Notes under the pieces: generated by a model
Databases searched by the model: none
Seen by the model: only the letters and a program-made list of their open reading frames with translations
Told to the model about the DNA's origin: nothing
NCBI GenBank assembly: GCA_027559495.1
Contig: JAMXSV010000008.1
Coordinates: 1,240,001-1,304,000 of the forward strand
Source of the DNA: Aurifilum marmelostoma
Lineage: Eukaryota > Ascomycota > Sordariomycetes > Diaporthales > Cryphonectriaceae
DNA length: 64,000 nucleotides
Direction of reading: 5' to 3'
Made by a program: the position numbers and the translations under genes
Part shown: one piece after another, positions 1 to 11,716 of the stretch
Layout: every line of letters begins with the position of its first letter
Numbering within the stretch: position 1 is the stretch's first letter

Positions 1-3000
1 GTCCTTGTCAGGCGTTGCGCGCCCGCTTGCCTTTGGCTTCGAGTTCGAGATCGAATCCAACAAGGCACCGATACCACCGAGCTTCGAAGCAGACGGCGCT
101 TCGGCCTTGGTAGGCTCCGTCTTCCTGACTTTGGCTGCCTCGGCCTTCTTGAGCAGGTCCTTCTTGCTATCTGGCTTCGATTCAGACTTGGCACCGTCAG
201 CCTTTGCTGACAATGGCCTGGCAACAGGCTTTGCGGGTTGTTTCTTGACTCCCAGCATCCCGCTCCCGAAGAGCTTAGACTGCGCAGGGGCAGGGGTCGG
301 TGCTGGCACAACAACCTTGGCCGGAGCTGCCTTCTGGCCACCCTGGGAGGAGCCTGACTCTGTCGCGACTCTCTTGACAGATTTGTCGTCGCCCTCCTCC
401 TCTCGGGGACGCTTACCCGCTGACGAGCTCGTTGAGGACGTCGCCGATGCACGTCCTGTCGCTATGCTCACAGCCTTCTTCTTGATTGTCTCGGCGGGTC
501 CAGTAGCCTTGTTTTCTGAAGAGCCGGACGCTGATGGGGTTTTAACAGATGCACTAGAGTCCGGGGTCGAGATTCGTTCCTGTTGTTCCCCGGCTGCCTT
601 CAGAGTCTCTTTTCTACTCTCCGCATTGTCCTTGATCCTCTTAACGTACTCTTTGACCTCGTCATCGCCCTTGGTCTCGAACTTCTTGCTGATCTTGGCA
701 AACTGCAGACTGTTCATGAGGAAATCCCTCTCTATCGTCGTCACTGCCGACATCAGGCGGAGCACATCCTTGGGGACCTTGCCATTGTGGTCGCCAGAGT
801 TGTTGGCGTGGATCAGACACGACACGAAATCACTGATCAGCTTTTGGTTGCCTCCCAAGTTAGCTACGACCTGGGGATCGCCCCAGTCATTAGCTGCGGC
901 GACTGCTCGGTCGATGACCTCCAACTTCCGTGTGATCTGGTCCTGCAGGGCCGCGGTGTCCGCTTCCGCTGCATTCTTTTGCTTCTGTTTCAACTTTTGA
1001 AACTCCGCGACGTGTCCTCGCAGGAATTTACCAAAGGCCGCGACGGCCGCGCCAATGTCGGCACTGGTTGGCTGAGGATTGGTCAGATATATTATACCAA
1101 GCGCATCCCACTCAGCTGCGTCACCCTCGTCGGCGGGCCGGGTCTTGCTACGGTGCTGTCCGCGGGTTAGTTGACAGTCAGGCTTCATGGTCTCACTCCG
1201 ACAGTGCCGAGCACTCCGACTTACGGGTCCCTTTTCAGCGGACGCCTTCTTCTTGGCAGCCCTGGCCTCTTGCATCTTGGCGACATACACTTCAGGCAAC
1301 GAGCCCCCTAAAGGAGTTGGGCGATTAGCTCGCATCAGATCACAACGGGTGAATGCCCTAGACTTACCAAGGTGTCGTGTCAATTGTTGCTCGAGCTCAT
1401 TTTGACCAGCAACATCCCCATCTTGGAGCGCTTTTGCCCATCTCCACAGGATCATATTTGCACTAGATCTCATCTTATTGCCAGGGGGTGTTCCATAGGT
1501 CAATGCAGCCTCTGGAACTTCGTCGGGGTCGTAGATCTCGCCAAGTGTGGCTCTGGCACGTTCGTCATCTCCAGCCTGCAGGGGCAACGTCGCACTGAAG
1601 CCGACATACCGGCTACCATAATGAGGTACCGCGTTGTCGTCTCGCCTGATCAAGCGCGGGGGCGCGAGACCAGTGACAGCAGGACGTTGAGCAGGAGCCG
1701 CAGATGGCGCCGGTTCACTTGTTTTTGGCTGAAGATTAGGCTGGGTCTTCTGTTGAGGGCCTGCGCTAGTACTCGCTTTCTTATTCAATGGCTGGGTCTT
1801 TGCTACGACATCCGGCGTCGCCACATTGCCTGTGGCTGACACTGGGCCTTGTGGTGGCCGCTGATGCTGCAAAGGCACTATTTCCTGAGGCACAAACCGG
1901 CTCTGCGCCTGAGCATTCGAAGGACTCGACGAGTTGTGAAGACCGGGCTGCACATTGATCTGCCGAGAAGCCGAGATTGATATCGATGGGCTACCTCGAG
2001 CATCCTGGCCTTGTTGTGGCATGGACAGTGGTGCCACACTGTGACCGTTGAAGGGAGACTGACGAGATTGTTGTGCGGTGGAAATCGCTGATTGAGGTGT
2101 ACCAATTCGGGGCGTCTCTTGGAACTGACTGATATTTTGAAACTGGTTCGGTTGGTGAGCACCAGCCTGGAGCGGGTTAGGCTGCTGTTGCTGGTGTATC
2201 ATATGCTGCTGTGGCTGCTGAAGCATGGATGACTGCTGGTGCTGAGGGACGGCAGGTTGTTGTTGCTGGGCCATGCGGGACTGCTGCTGCTGAGACAAAG
2301 CAGGATGAGACTGCTGAGCCATTGGGGGCTGTTGATGCTGTTGGTGCTGTTGGTGCTGGGAAACAGCAGGATGCTGCTGCTGGACTATTGTTGATTGCTT
2401 ATGCTGAGACACAGCGGCCGGAGGCTGACCCTGAGCCTGGTGCTGATGTTGATTCATAGCAGTCTGTTGATATCCCATCACCTGCCTCTGGGTCGGCATT
2501 GGCTGGGACATTGTCTGCGATGGAGACTGCTGTGTATTCCTGCCATAGCTCACCGCTTGGCTGGGGGAATAGATGTTCCCTGGGGGCTGTCGAGGCGGGA
2601 ACTGCTGGGGTTGGCCCGGTACGTTGTTGGCCAGGTCGTGCGAGAAGGACGGCGGCGGCACACCATCATCGTTGGTCCCCTGGGGCACGCCATTGCCGTA
2701 CGCGACAGCGCCATCTCCCATTCTGCCCAGAGGGTTGGTACCATAATTGAAATCAAAGTCCCATGGCATGTCTGAGGAGCCGTCTATCGCGATGGGCGCC
2801 CCATAGGATGATGGGTGCTGGTGGGCTTGTACGTGGGAATTGTTTCCTTGAAAATGCTGCATCGCGTACTCTGGGCTCTGTGGCTGGTAGTTCGTAAATG
2901 CATCCTCAGCAAGGAACTGACTGTCTTGACCTGGCCATTGTTGGTGCATGGCAAAGCCGTTGTTGCCATCACCATGACCAAAGCCCTGATCCACAAAGTT

Positions 3001-3075
3001 TCCAGCTTGACCTGTATCCTGCCCAGCCTGGAAGTTGGAATAGGCCCATTGCTGGTTATTATTACCACTTGCCAT
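1..3075 (-). CDS. Glutamine-rich nuclear-type protein, C-terminus cut by window edge
   Basis: I do not recognise the family. The frame opens at ATG 3073-3075 (protein starts MASGNNNNQQW) and stays open to base 1, giving 982 visible residues after removing two introns (1308..1367 and 1156..1224), so the C-terminus is missing. Residues 1 to about 450 are rich in Gln, Pro and His, with a dense Q block at 2170-2450, typical of disordered transcription-related regions. A more ordered section follows, including HYGSRYVGF and LGEIYDPDEVPEAAL. After intron 2 comes a predicted helical stretch (EWDALGIIYLTNPQP, then FGKFLRGHVAEFQKLKQ, then VPKDVLRLMSAVTTIERDFL). The visible end is Lys/Ala/Ser-rich with a basic KRPREEE patch that could be a nuclear signal, and a conserved-looking LGGIGALLDSI. 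It is divergent from SLY1 across 2.9 kb. A chromatin or transcription role is inference from composition only. Confidence 0.85.
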   Translation of the reverse strand, partial: MASGNNNQQWAYSNFQAGQDTGQAGNFVDQGFGHGDGNNGFAMHQQWPGQDSQFLAEDAFTNYQPQSPEYAMQHFQGNNSHVQAHQHPSSYGAPIAIDGSSDMPWDFDFNYGTNPLGRMGDGAVAYGNGVPQGTNDDGVPPPSFSHDLANNVPGQPQQFPPRQPPGNIYSPSQAVSYGRNTQQSPSQTMSQPMPTQRQVMGYQQTAMNQHQHQAQGQPPAAVSQHKQSTIVQQQHPAVSQHQQHQQHQQPPMAQQSHPALSQQQQSRMAQQQQPAVPQHQQSSMLQQPQQHMIHQQQQPNPLQAGAHQPNQFQNISQFQETPRIGTPQSAISTAQQSRQSPFNGHSVAPLSMPQQGQDARGSPSISISASRQINVQPGLHNSSSPSNAQAQSRFVPQEIVPLQHQRPPQGPVSATGNVATPDVVAKTQPLNKKASTSAGPQQKTQPNLQPKTSEPAPSAAPAQRPAVTGLAPPRLIRRDDNAVPHYGSRYVGFSATLPLQAGDDERARATLGEIYDPDEVPEAALTYGTPPGNKMRSSANMILWRWAKALQDGDVAGQNELEQQLTRHLGKSRAFTRCDLMRANRPTPLGGSLPEVYVAKMQEARAAKKKASAEKGPVSRSARHCRSETMKPDCQLTRGQHRSKTRPADEGDAAEWDALGIIYLTNPQPTSADIGAAVAAFGKFLRGHVAEFQKLKQKQKNAAEADTAALQDQITRKLEVIDRAVAAANDWGDPQVVANLGGNQKLISDFVSCLIHANNSGDHNGKVPKDVLRLMSAVTTIERDFLMNSLQFAKISKKFETKGDDEVKEYVKRIKDNAESRKETLKAAGEQQERISTPDSSASVKTPSASGSSENKATGPAETIKKKAVSIATGRASATSSTSSSAGKRPREEEGDDKSVKRVATESGSSQGGQKAAPAKVVVPAPTPAPAQSKLFGSGMLGVKKQPAKPVARPLSAKADGAKSESKPDSKKDLLKKAEAAKVRKTEPTKAEAPSASKLGGIGALLDSISNSKPKASGRATPDKD
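1156..1224 (-). other. Intron 2 of the Q-rich gene, 69 nt, stop-free
   Basis: The donor is GTAAGT (plus-strand acttac 1219-1224), the branch site is CAACTAACCC, and the acceptor is GGACAG ending at 1156. It sits at a codon boundary (phase 0). It is 23 codons long with no stop in frame, so retention would insert a Cys- and Arg-rich stretch. Confidence 0.8.
1308..1367 (-). other. Intron 1 of the Q-rich gene, 60 nt, stop-free
   Basis: The donor is GTAAGT (plus-strand acttac 1362-1367), the branch-like site is GCTAAT, and the acceptor is TTTAG ending at 1308. Splicing joins CTT-G to GG-GGC (HLGGSLPEV). The intron length is a multiple of three and it contains no in-frame stop, so the unspliced message would stay open with 20 extra residues. 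Confidence 0.8.
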
Positions 3076-5943
3076 GATTCCTCCCTGCTGTAGCCCTAGA
3101 GAAGGCCAGTGATGATGTGGTCAAGAAGAGGGTGGTCACGTGAAAAAGATATTGAGGTATCGGGGTTATAGAGGTAGCGAGTTTTAGTGTAGCTGCAAAT
3201 TTGCAGGTGGCGGGGCGTGATTGCCCCGTTAAAATGTGGGGCTCTGTTATTGCAGAAAGAGATCCTGCACTAGTCCGAAGAGAGGAAAGTGGGACAGGGC
3301 CTATCCAGACATGAGTTAGCTGCAGAGACAAAAGGCAGATTTGGTCCATCATTCCCAGTATGAACAAGCGATGTGTGTGTGTGTGTGTGTGTGTATGAGG
3401 TGAACGTTGATCGAATGATTCTGACAAATGAAAGTGATTGGGCACAGCCACGGTATGCGTGGATCCGGAGGCTTGTAGAAGCGCATTGGCATAGTGTCCT
3501 TGACCGGCGGAACAGCAGCACGGCTCGGCAGGGGGCAGATGAGGTGCCGAGTTGGAAACATCCCGCTTCACCTCTGTGAGCCCGTTGGATGCATCCGGTC
3601 AATGATGAGTGCCCAGATTTCACCAGACTTGGGTTTCGCAATCGCTCCGGCCAGGTGAAGTTCATCTGTTGGATGAGTAACCGCGATGACTGGACCAGAC
3701 ACTCTCTCAAGCCGCTCGGATGGCTGCATCGATTCTGGTCATGTGGTATCTTGGCTGCGGAAGTCCACTGCGCTGCGGAAAGTTGAACAGGCCCGAGGAC
3801 TGGAGCGCCGGCCGTGGTGCGGCTGGGTCGCATGATCTCGTTGCTTTGCTTTGCTTTGATCGGCTTGCGATCAGCAGTAGCATTCACAGGCTTCTGCCAA
3901 TTTGCCCTGTTTTATTCGACTGGCCTTTTCCTCCCGAGCCATGACCAGTTCGCTGGAGGATGCATTCAAACAGAGTGTGAAGAGATAGTAAGCAGACAAG
4001 AGCCAGTCCAGTCCAGCCGCAAGACGGTCTTTTCCCATCTTCTACCATCAACAACCTAGTCGAGATGCCCATTTTCCTTTTCTTTTCTTGTCTTTTCTTT
4101 TCTTTTAATTTTTCTTCTTTGATTCTTCTTCTTCTTCTTTTCTTCTCTCTTGTCTTGACGATTCACCAAGCTTTTTCAGCTTGGGTCCCAATGCAGAAAG
4201 TCCGATGTATCGTGCTCTCTCAGCTAGCCGGTAGCCGGCAGCCGGGGCTGCAGGGGACTTCAGGGCCACGGGCTCTGGGACCAACGGAAGAACGTGCGCC
4301 AGCCAAGCACTCACGCAGTGAGCGCCCGGCTTTTAGGGCGGGTTCTTCCATACTTCAAGAAAAAGAATGTAATTTGTGAAGGGCTTGCTTTGACCGCCGC
4401 CAGCGTTTTCACAAACGCACGAGTTGTGTGAAATCTTGGGAATTTCCATAAACAGGCGGGGGGACGGGGGATGCAACTTTTCTCTCTCTCTCTCTTTCTT
4501 GTCTTTCACTCCTCCAGGGCGCCGTTGAGATGATTTCGGGATGTGGACGTTGCTCGTTGAGATGGCGCCGGTGCTGCTGTCACAAAGTGCAAAATCGTCC
4601 CCGGCTGGCTAGTCTCATGCAGCCCCAGTTCCATGGTTCCCGGTCTGCGCAATTAAGCCGCGCAACAATTGGAGTCTCGTATGGACATGCCAGTGATGTA
4701 CATTGATCAAGATGGACATAGTCCAAGCCATACGACGATCGGCGCAGTGCAGTGCTTGTGTGTGTGTGTGTGTGTGTGTGTGTGGTGTAGGGTGGGGAAG
4801 GGGGGAGGGTGGAAATTGTTAGGGTGTAAAGGCTTTTATGCATACCCTGCAGTAGGACTCCGGCTGCGCCCTCTTCAGCTCTGCCAGCCCGGACTCAGCC
4901 CAGTGACTTCGAGAGATCCTTCTCAGATTCCTACGCCGATTGATTGCGCCTTGATGCCCCAAACCTCCATCAGGCACACACGAGATCAAGGCCAGTCACA
5001 GCATGGCTCTCTGATCTGCATGTGCGAGAGGCGTCAGAAACCGATTTTAAGTCTACCTGGGGAGGCTGGCGCTGCAGTGGGGAGACAAAAGCAGCAGGAC
5101 TTCAGCTGAGCTGAGCCCAAATGGTTTGAAATGATGGGTAGGCTTCGAAATGAATTAATCAAAAGAGCGCGAGGCGAAAAAGAATGATGAAAGCGAGTCA
5201 AGCCCACAATCGCTGAACCAGATCTATCGAGAAGGAATTAATTCCTCTGCAGAGTGACAGTTCTGCGGTGACTACGTTGATGAAAGCCGCGTGGGTGACT
5301 GTTGTGCGGTCGTGATGATTGTATGGTGTTGTCAGAAATGAAAGGAGAGAGATGAAGAGGAAAGCGAAAGGGGGACGGGACAAGCTTGGGGTAGACGTTC
5401 CCACCCAAGGCCGTTTCATCAGCGACCACAGCCAGAAGCAAGCAAGAACAGCCCTCCACTCCTGCCCCAAGAGAAAAAGGACAGCTAGGGATAGTACGTA
5501 TTTAGTAGCCGAACCGGCTTAGCGCACCTACCATAGCACAGCAAGTAGCACCTGTAGCCTGGCTAGCCATGGCAGGTGCCACCCCAGAAGTCCCAAAGGG
5601 AGTGAGCTGCTAGGATTCGTTACGTCAGCAGAGAGCTTTGTACGGGACACTTGCAGTATCGTATTGGTGTACCGTGTAAGTTGAAGCCCCCCATAGGGCC
5701 GAGAATGACAGCGTCGACGACAAGAAGGACAGCTGTCGCAAACCACGCCACCCCAACGATACGCAAGACTCTGCTAGTCGCCATTTGGGCGCCTGTCTTC
5801 CGTTCTGAAGCTCTTAATCGTCAGTTCCGCGCCCGACCTCGTCCTCTTCTGCTGTTGCTGTGCCTGCTGCGCTGCGCACATTGACAGGCCGGCACCACGA
5901 CCATCGCAGAGGCAGCCCGAGGCTTTTGCCCACCCGAGCTATC
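3076..5943. other. Divergent intergenic region between the Q-rich gene and SLY1
   Basis: No supportable gene is present. The region holds both promoters, a (TG)n run at 3372-3393, a second (TG)n run at about 4757-4784 and a long pyrimidine-rich tract at 4069-4165. The open frames here are short and have the composition of the repeats. Confidence 0.6.
4069..4165 (+). promoter_or_regulatory. Polypyrimidine (CT-rich) tract
   Basis: About 95 bases that are almost entirely T and C on the plus strand. CT-rich tracts are common upstream of fungal transcription starts. This one lies nearly 1 kb from the Q-rich start and 1.8 kb from SLY1, so its owner is unclear. Confidence 0.3.
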
Positions 5944-8607
5944 ATGGCGGCGCGCGGCTCGTCGCTACGCGACAAACAGATCGCTTCACTCAAGAAGATC
6001 CTGAATCTGAACGGCGAGGTGGAAGCTGGTGAAAATGAAGATGTCCAAGCCAACGGTCTGCCAAATTCGCAGATCGTCTGGAAGGTGCTCATCTTTGACG
6101 ATTTAGGTCGGGAGTATGCTCATCAGCCCCAAGCGGTGTGCAAAGACATGGCTCGCTGACCTTGCGCGTTTATAGTGTCATCAGCTCTGTCTTGCGGGTC
6201 AGCGACTTGCGAAGCCTCGGAGTGACAATACACATGTGAGCCGCCCTTCGCCCTCCTGGTGCAGGCAGAAGCTGAATGCTGATCACGACTACTGGACAGG
6301 CACATCTCGTCATCTCGCGCACCCATCCCTGACGTACCTGCTGTCTATCTCCTCGAGCCGAGCGCACAGAACCTGCAGAGCATCACGAACGACCTCCAGA
6401 AGGGCCTCTACTCTCCCGCATATATCAACTTCCTCTCATCGATACCCCGACCACTACTCGAGGACTTTGCGACTATGACAGCGACGGCTGGAACTTCAGA
6501 GCAGATCGCAAACGTCTATGACCAGTACCTGAATTTCATAGTCGCGGAGCCAGATTTGTTCTCGCTAGGCATGGAAAAGGACCACGTCTATTGGGCTTTG
6601 AACAGCGCAAAGACACAAGACGAGGAGCTGGACAATGTAGTGGACAAGATTGTCAGTGGACTCTTCTCGGTCGTCGTGACCATGGGTGTCATACCGATTA
6701 TCAGGGCCAGCCGTGGTGCAGCCGCCGAGATAATAGCACAAAAGTATGTTGAAACCCATTTGACTGGCTGGATACTGTGTTTCGTGATTGTGCATATCAC
6801 ACTTACAGTCCAGATGCCCCCTGCCTGAGTGCGAATGGTCTCGTCCAGAGTGCTAACTTTACATCCTGACAGGCTTGACAGTATGTCGGTCCTTCTCAAC
6901 GATTATTTCTGAATTTGAGCGTTCAACCCTGCACACTGGAGATCTCGGAACCGAAGTATCATGAGATGCCAGAATGTCGGCTAGAGGCTGATGTGTGATG
7001 ACTCCAGGGAAACTTCGCGATCATATCCTGAATTCCGGCTCGAAAGATGGTCTGTTTTCGAATCGACCAAGTTCATCAGCAGGCACACCTACATCACGCC
7101 CTGTCCTTGTCTTATTGGACAGGAATGTCGACGTATGTCTCGTCCGCATGCACTGCCTGGCTATGATCTGTTGCTAACTTTCCGAATAGCTCACACCTAT
7201 GCTCTCCCATGGTTGGACCTACCAACACTTGGTACATGATGTTCTCAACATGAAACTGAATCGGATAACGATTGAAACGCCCATTGACGAGTCGAATCCT
7301 GCCAAAGGTGTTACGCGGAAAAGCTACGATCTGACTGCGAACGACTTTTTCTGGTCCAGAAACGCAGGTCTAGCGTTTCAGGAAGTTGCAGAGGATATCG
7401 ATGCCGAGTTGAATCGATACAAGGGAAGAGTCAGCTGCGCTGACGAAGAAGACGGGAGTGACGGACCTGGAAGACCTCCAGATGGACAACAGCGCCAGTG
7501 CGCAACATCTCAAGGCTGCCTTGACAGTGCTTCCCGAGCTCAGAGAACGAAAAGTGACCCTTGATATGCATATGAACATCTTGGCGGCCATTCTAAGCGC
7601 GATTCAGAAGCGGTCATTAAACGTAGGTCTTGACACAGACAGCAAGGCTGGCCGAGAAATGAGGCTAATGCGATGAATCCAGGAATACTATTCGATAGAA
7701 TCGAATGTCATGAAACAGACGAAGGCACAGATTTTAGAACTCATCAAGGACAAGGAAAAGGGAGACACTCCGGTAGACAAACTGCGTCTCTTTGTCGTCT
7801 GGTTCCTCAGCACAGAGGCAGACATCAGCAGACCAGAATGGCAGCAGTTTGAGGAAGCTCTTACGGCAGCTGGAGTGGATGGTACATGCCTGCCGTATAT
7901 AAGACAGTAAGGCTCACTTTTGTTGCACGAAGATGAGCATGCGCTAACTGGAATGCAGAGTACGCGCGACAACTAAGATGACACAACTCACGACGATGGA
8001 CTCCTCTGCGTCACAACAGCAGCAGTCCGGTTCCGACCTCTTCAACCGCTTCTCGAATATCTCATCCCGCTTAACAGACCGCCTTAAAGAGTCCGGTGTG
8101 CCCACCGGCGCCCTCTCCGCGAACTTCGACTCCCTGATCGGTGGTATCAAGAACTTCCTTCCCGCCAACCGTGATCTCACCATCACCAAGATCGTCGAAT
8201 CCATCATGGATCCGTCCGGGGCTTCCTCCTCCGCCATCGCGAAGACAGAGCATTACCTCTACTTTGACCCCAGGAGCGACCGCGCACGAGGGACCATGCC
8301 TCCACCATCGACACTACGGGCTGGGACCGGGTTGGCGCCGGGATCCATGCCTGGCGGTGGCGCTGGTCAAGGCAGTGGTCCCGGTGCCTCGTTCGGTCAA
8401 CGGCGACAAGGTTTCTCAGAGGCCGTAGTCTTCACGGTTGGTGGTGGCAGCATGGATGAGTTCGGCAACCTGCAGGAGTGGGTGAAACGCACCGCGGGCA
8501 GTGGAGACCGGACGAAGAGAAGAATCGTTTACGGCAGCACGGAGCTCATCAACGCAGGGGACTTCATCAAGGAAGAGCTTGAAAGACTTGGGAAGGAAGT
8601 GCAGTAG
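5944..8607 (+). CDS. SLY1: Sly1, Sec1/Munc18-family SNARE regulator (ER-Golgi)
   Basis: Sly1 is the SM protein that binds the syntaxin Sed5 and promotes SNARE assembly in ER-to-Golgi traffic. Exons are 5944..6113, 6176..6235, 6300..6743, 6873..6880, 7008..7132, 7190..7622, 7683..7906 and 7959..8607, with the stop at 8605-8607. Recognisable family segments in order are WKVLIFDDLGRDVIS, PIPDVPAVYLLEP, NFLSSIPRPLLEDFA, AEIIAQKLDRKLRDHIL, VLVLLDRNVDLTPMLSH, YDLTANDFFWSRNAG, LFVVWFLS and, near the end, VFTVGGGSMDEFGNLQEW. The start MAARGSSLRDKQ fits the family N-terminus. The exons sum to 2113 nt, one base over a multiple of three. The surplus base lies in the GGG at 7423-7425, where the frame must shift to continue from DAELNRYK into EESAALTKK. 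Without it the protein is 703 residues, close to family length. It is convergent with the chitin synthase 750 bp away. Confidence 0.95.
6873..6880 (+). other. SLY1: 8-nt microexon of SLY1
   Basis: GCTTGACA lies between acceptor GACAG (ending at 6872, branch GCTAAC at 6852-6857) and donor GTATGT (6881). Inclusion joins CAA-AA to G-CTT-GAC-A to GG-AAA-CTT, giving AQKLDRKLRDHIL, the conserved Sly1 segment. Joining exon 3 directly to exon 5 would drop 8 nt and break the frame. The flanking introns are 129 and 127 nt, about twice the size of the other SLY1 introns. Confidence 0.88.
7421..7430 (+). other. SLY1: Single-base frameshift site in SLY1
   Basis: The reading is TAC AAG GGA AGA, while the conserved continuation needs AAG GAA GAG. 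One extra G in the run at 7423-7425 explains it, and no GT-AG pair fits a 1-nt gap. The downstream frame is then open with strong family similarity to the next intron. An assembly indel is most likely. Confidence 0.8.
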
Positions 8608-9359
8608 AAAGCTCGCGAATCAAAGCTCTCAGTCAGGTGCCTGTTGGGGCGAGTCTGGCCTGTGCTGTGAAGCGAGAGGTTGACACTCCCAAGACACCAG
8701 CAACGAGGCAACGGGAGAGGGAGATCAAGCAAGGAGAATAGAGAAAAATCACCGGCAAACCATTCATCAATTTATTTGCATTTCACTGGCAAGGTGCGCA
8801 TCCAGAAAGCTGAGCATACGGTGTGGCGATGGAGTGTCCTTCTCTTTCCTCTCCCATATCAGCATATAATAATCCTATCCAAGAGAAGAGAGCATATTAG
8901 AAGAGAAATTGCTTATACTTGATGCACGCAACCATACAAGAACTAAGTTTGATCAAAATTGCATACAAGGTCCATGTTGCTTGCCTCCCTCGCATAAAAG
9001 TAAGGCCATACCACATACAAGAGTTAAGAAAGAACATCACGAGCATCAGCTTTGTCGCACCTGTGAAGCAGAGGGTATTCGAACACACAGTGTATGGTTC
9101 TAGTATTCCATTCATTTCGCCATGCCGGGGAAAACAAAAAAATACCAATCAATCCGTCGTAACGTCTCACTCAATAAAATGGGGTATGTAGAAGTCAGGA
9201 AAAACCCATCGCCGCCAGCGCACAAAACTTGAAGGACCATCTTTCTTTGCTTCCTCCCCGTCTTCCACAAAGCATCCAGCCTTGGGAAAGAGCGGGGAAA
9301 GACAACAAAATTTGCAAGTAACAAAGAGAAAACATGAATCTGGAACGAGAAAAGATCCT
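8608..9359. other. Convergent intergenic region, SLY1 and chitin synthase 3' ends
   Basis: About 750 bases that hold the two 3' UTRs. No gene, RNA or repeat is visible. It is AT-richer than the flanking coding sequence. Confidence 0.6.
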
Positions 9360-11677
9360 TCAAACACCCCTGAACATCCGAACCACCAAGAACCACATGG
9401 CGCCCAAGAACTTGAACCCAGACAGCGCAGCGACTGAGTATAGTACGACTGCCATGTAGATTGTCGTGCGTGTGGTCTCGGACTCGTCGGTATCGTCGTT
9501 CGTCTTCGTGCCGATCTTCTCGAGGCCGGCGGCAGACAGAACGACGGCAATAAGCGCAAAATTCGTGATCATCCACATCAACACGACCACCGTACGCACA
9601 CCACGGTAGTAGTCCTGCTGCTTCTCGTCCAGCTGTGCGGGAGTGGGGGTCGAGACCTCCTTCACCGGCTTCCGGCTGAACACTTGCAACTCGCGGTCGT
9701 ATTGTGCATTCAGGTCACCCTCGTCGGGCAGGTCTGTCTTACCCTGACCATCTTTGGTGGAAATGGAGGGCAGCTTGTCCGGCTTGTCGTCTCCCTTGGT
9801 ACCCCACGAGACATCGTGTGTGTTGCAGAAGGCGTAGACGTTGAGAACATTGGTGAAGGTGGGCGTCAGCATCATGTACTGCACCAGCGAGGTAATCATG
9901 TGCCACGGGTCGAACATGAGAAGCGATGCGATCAGCCAGATGCCGTAAGTCGACATGACCGAGACTATCAAGGTGTAAAAGACCTCGTTCTTGAAGAGTT
10001 GGCTGATGCTGAAGCTGTTCTGCTGCAGGTCGGTCTGAATAGCCTTGACCGAGATGAAGACGGCTGCAAACATGAGGTAGCTATTAGGACCAGAGTTAGC
10101 AACATCGCCGTGCAGGCTTTAGAGTGACATGTGACTTGCATGAATATAATGGCCCAGAACCACACCATTGCCATGTAGTATGGACCGGAACCGGAAGGTC
10201 GGTTACCCATAGAGAGAACGAAACAAGTCATAAGCGAGATTCCGTATAGCCACTCGAACACCACGCCGAGAATAGAGCCGACGGTGCCCAGGAGGTCAGA
10301 ATCTCCCAAGCTCGACGTCAAAATTTTGAAGACCAAGAAGAAGTTGCCAATAGCAAACCAGGCGAAGATCATGTTGATAGTGTTGAACGTAAATTCGAGG
10401 AAGAAGGCCAGTTTTCGGAACAGAGAATGGTCAGATCGGAAGAATTGGTAAAAGTGAGCGATGGCGTAGATGGCGGCGAAGAAGGAACCGTTCAGCCACC
10501 GACGACGCTGGAGGATAAGCTCCGTGATGGTATCTGGCACGTCAGTCTCGCCATTGGCGGACTTGACATACTGCAGCAGCCAGTGACAGTTCCGCTTCGT
10601 GACGAGCTCGAAGCAGAGGATACGGTCTTCGGCGAGGTACATGTTCGCAGTGAAGATTCCAGCACCAGCACCGTGAAGCTTCTCTCCGGCAAAGTACTTC
10701 TCCAGGGGGCCCTGACCGTTCTTGTCGTTCTGAAGAGCCACGTATCGATATGCCGAGAAAGCACCTGGCAACACGGAGATGAAGCCGAATGCGGACTCAA
10801 GCGGCTTGTCGAGGATGTTGCTCATCTTGTACTCAAAGTTCTGCGCCGCGACAAGAGGGTTGATGAGGTTCTTGCCTCCAGTCCCCAACATGGCCTTGAT
10901 CTCACCACAGGCGCCGGCGCACATGGGCTCGAGATCGAACGCCTTCCAGAGGTGATAAATCGAATTGCCACCGGGCTTCGTGCCAGCGTCTATGAGGACG
11001 CAGATATTGGGGTCCAGCACACGTCCAAAGGCGGAGAAGAACCATCGGTGGGAGTTGATCTTCTTCTGGTTCTTTTCCTTGAGGCAGAACAAAAGCTGGA
11101 CCGGCTGTTGTTTTGGGATCAGCTGGACAACGTCGTTCTTGATCTGCATGCCGACCTGCGAGGTATACTCGTAGATATGGGCCGTCACATCCTTATGGTT
11201 AACCTGCTGCTTGGCAATACCCTCCTGGTACACACCCATACCAGCAAGCAGGGCACGAGTACGGGCGTTGATCTTGGCACGACCGTCGCTGACAATGCAC
11301 ACGACGATCTTCTTCCACGCGTCCTTGCCCCAGGTCTTGCTCTCGTTGCGCTTGCACATGTATTCGACGTTCTTCAGAACACCAATCATAGTCCGGGCGA
11401 ACAGAATCTCGTCCTCATTATACATGGTGACGACGATGAAAAGCTCCGTGTGTCGGGGCTTGCTGAAGAGCTTCTGCCGCAGGGTGAAGTTCTCCTCGTA
11501 GAAAAAGTTGGGGTCGCACGTGGCAGCTGTGTAACGCATGTGCGTGAACTCGTCGCGCTCGCCATGGGGAACTTGGCTCAGCAGCCTCGGTGGCACAGGG
11601 CAGTCGAGAACAAGATTGCCCTTGTACAGCAGGACCTCCTTGACTGTCTTCCAGCGCTTGAGGCCTCCACCCGCCGC

Positions 11678-11716
<39 letters not shown>

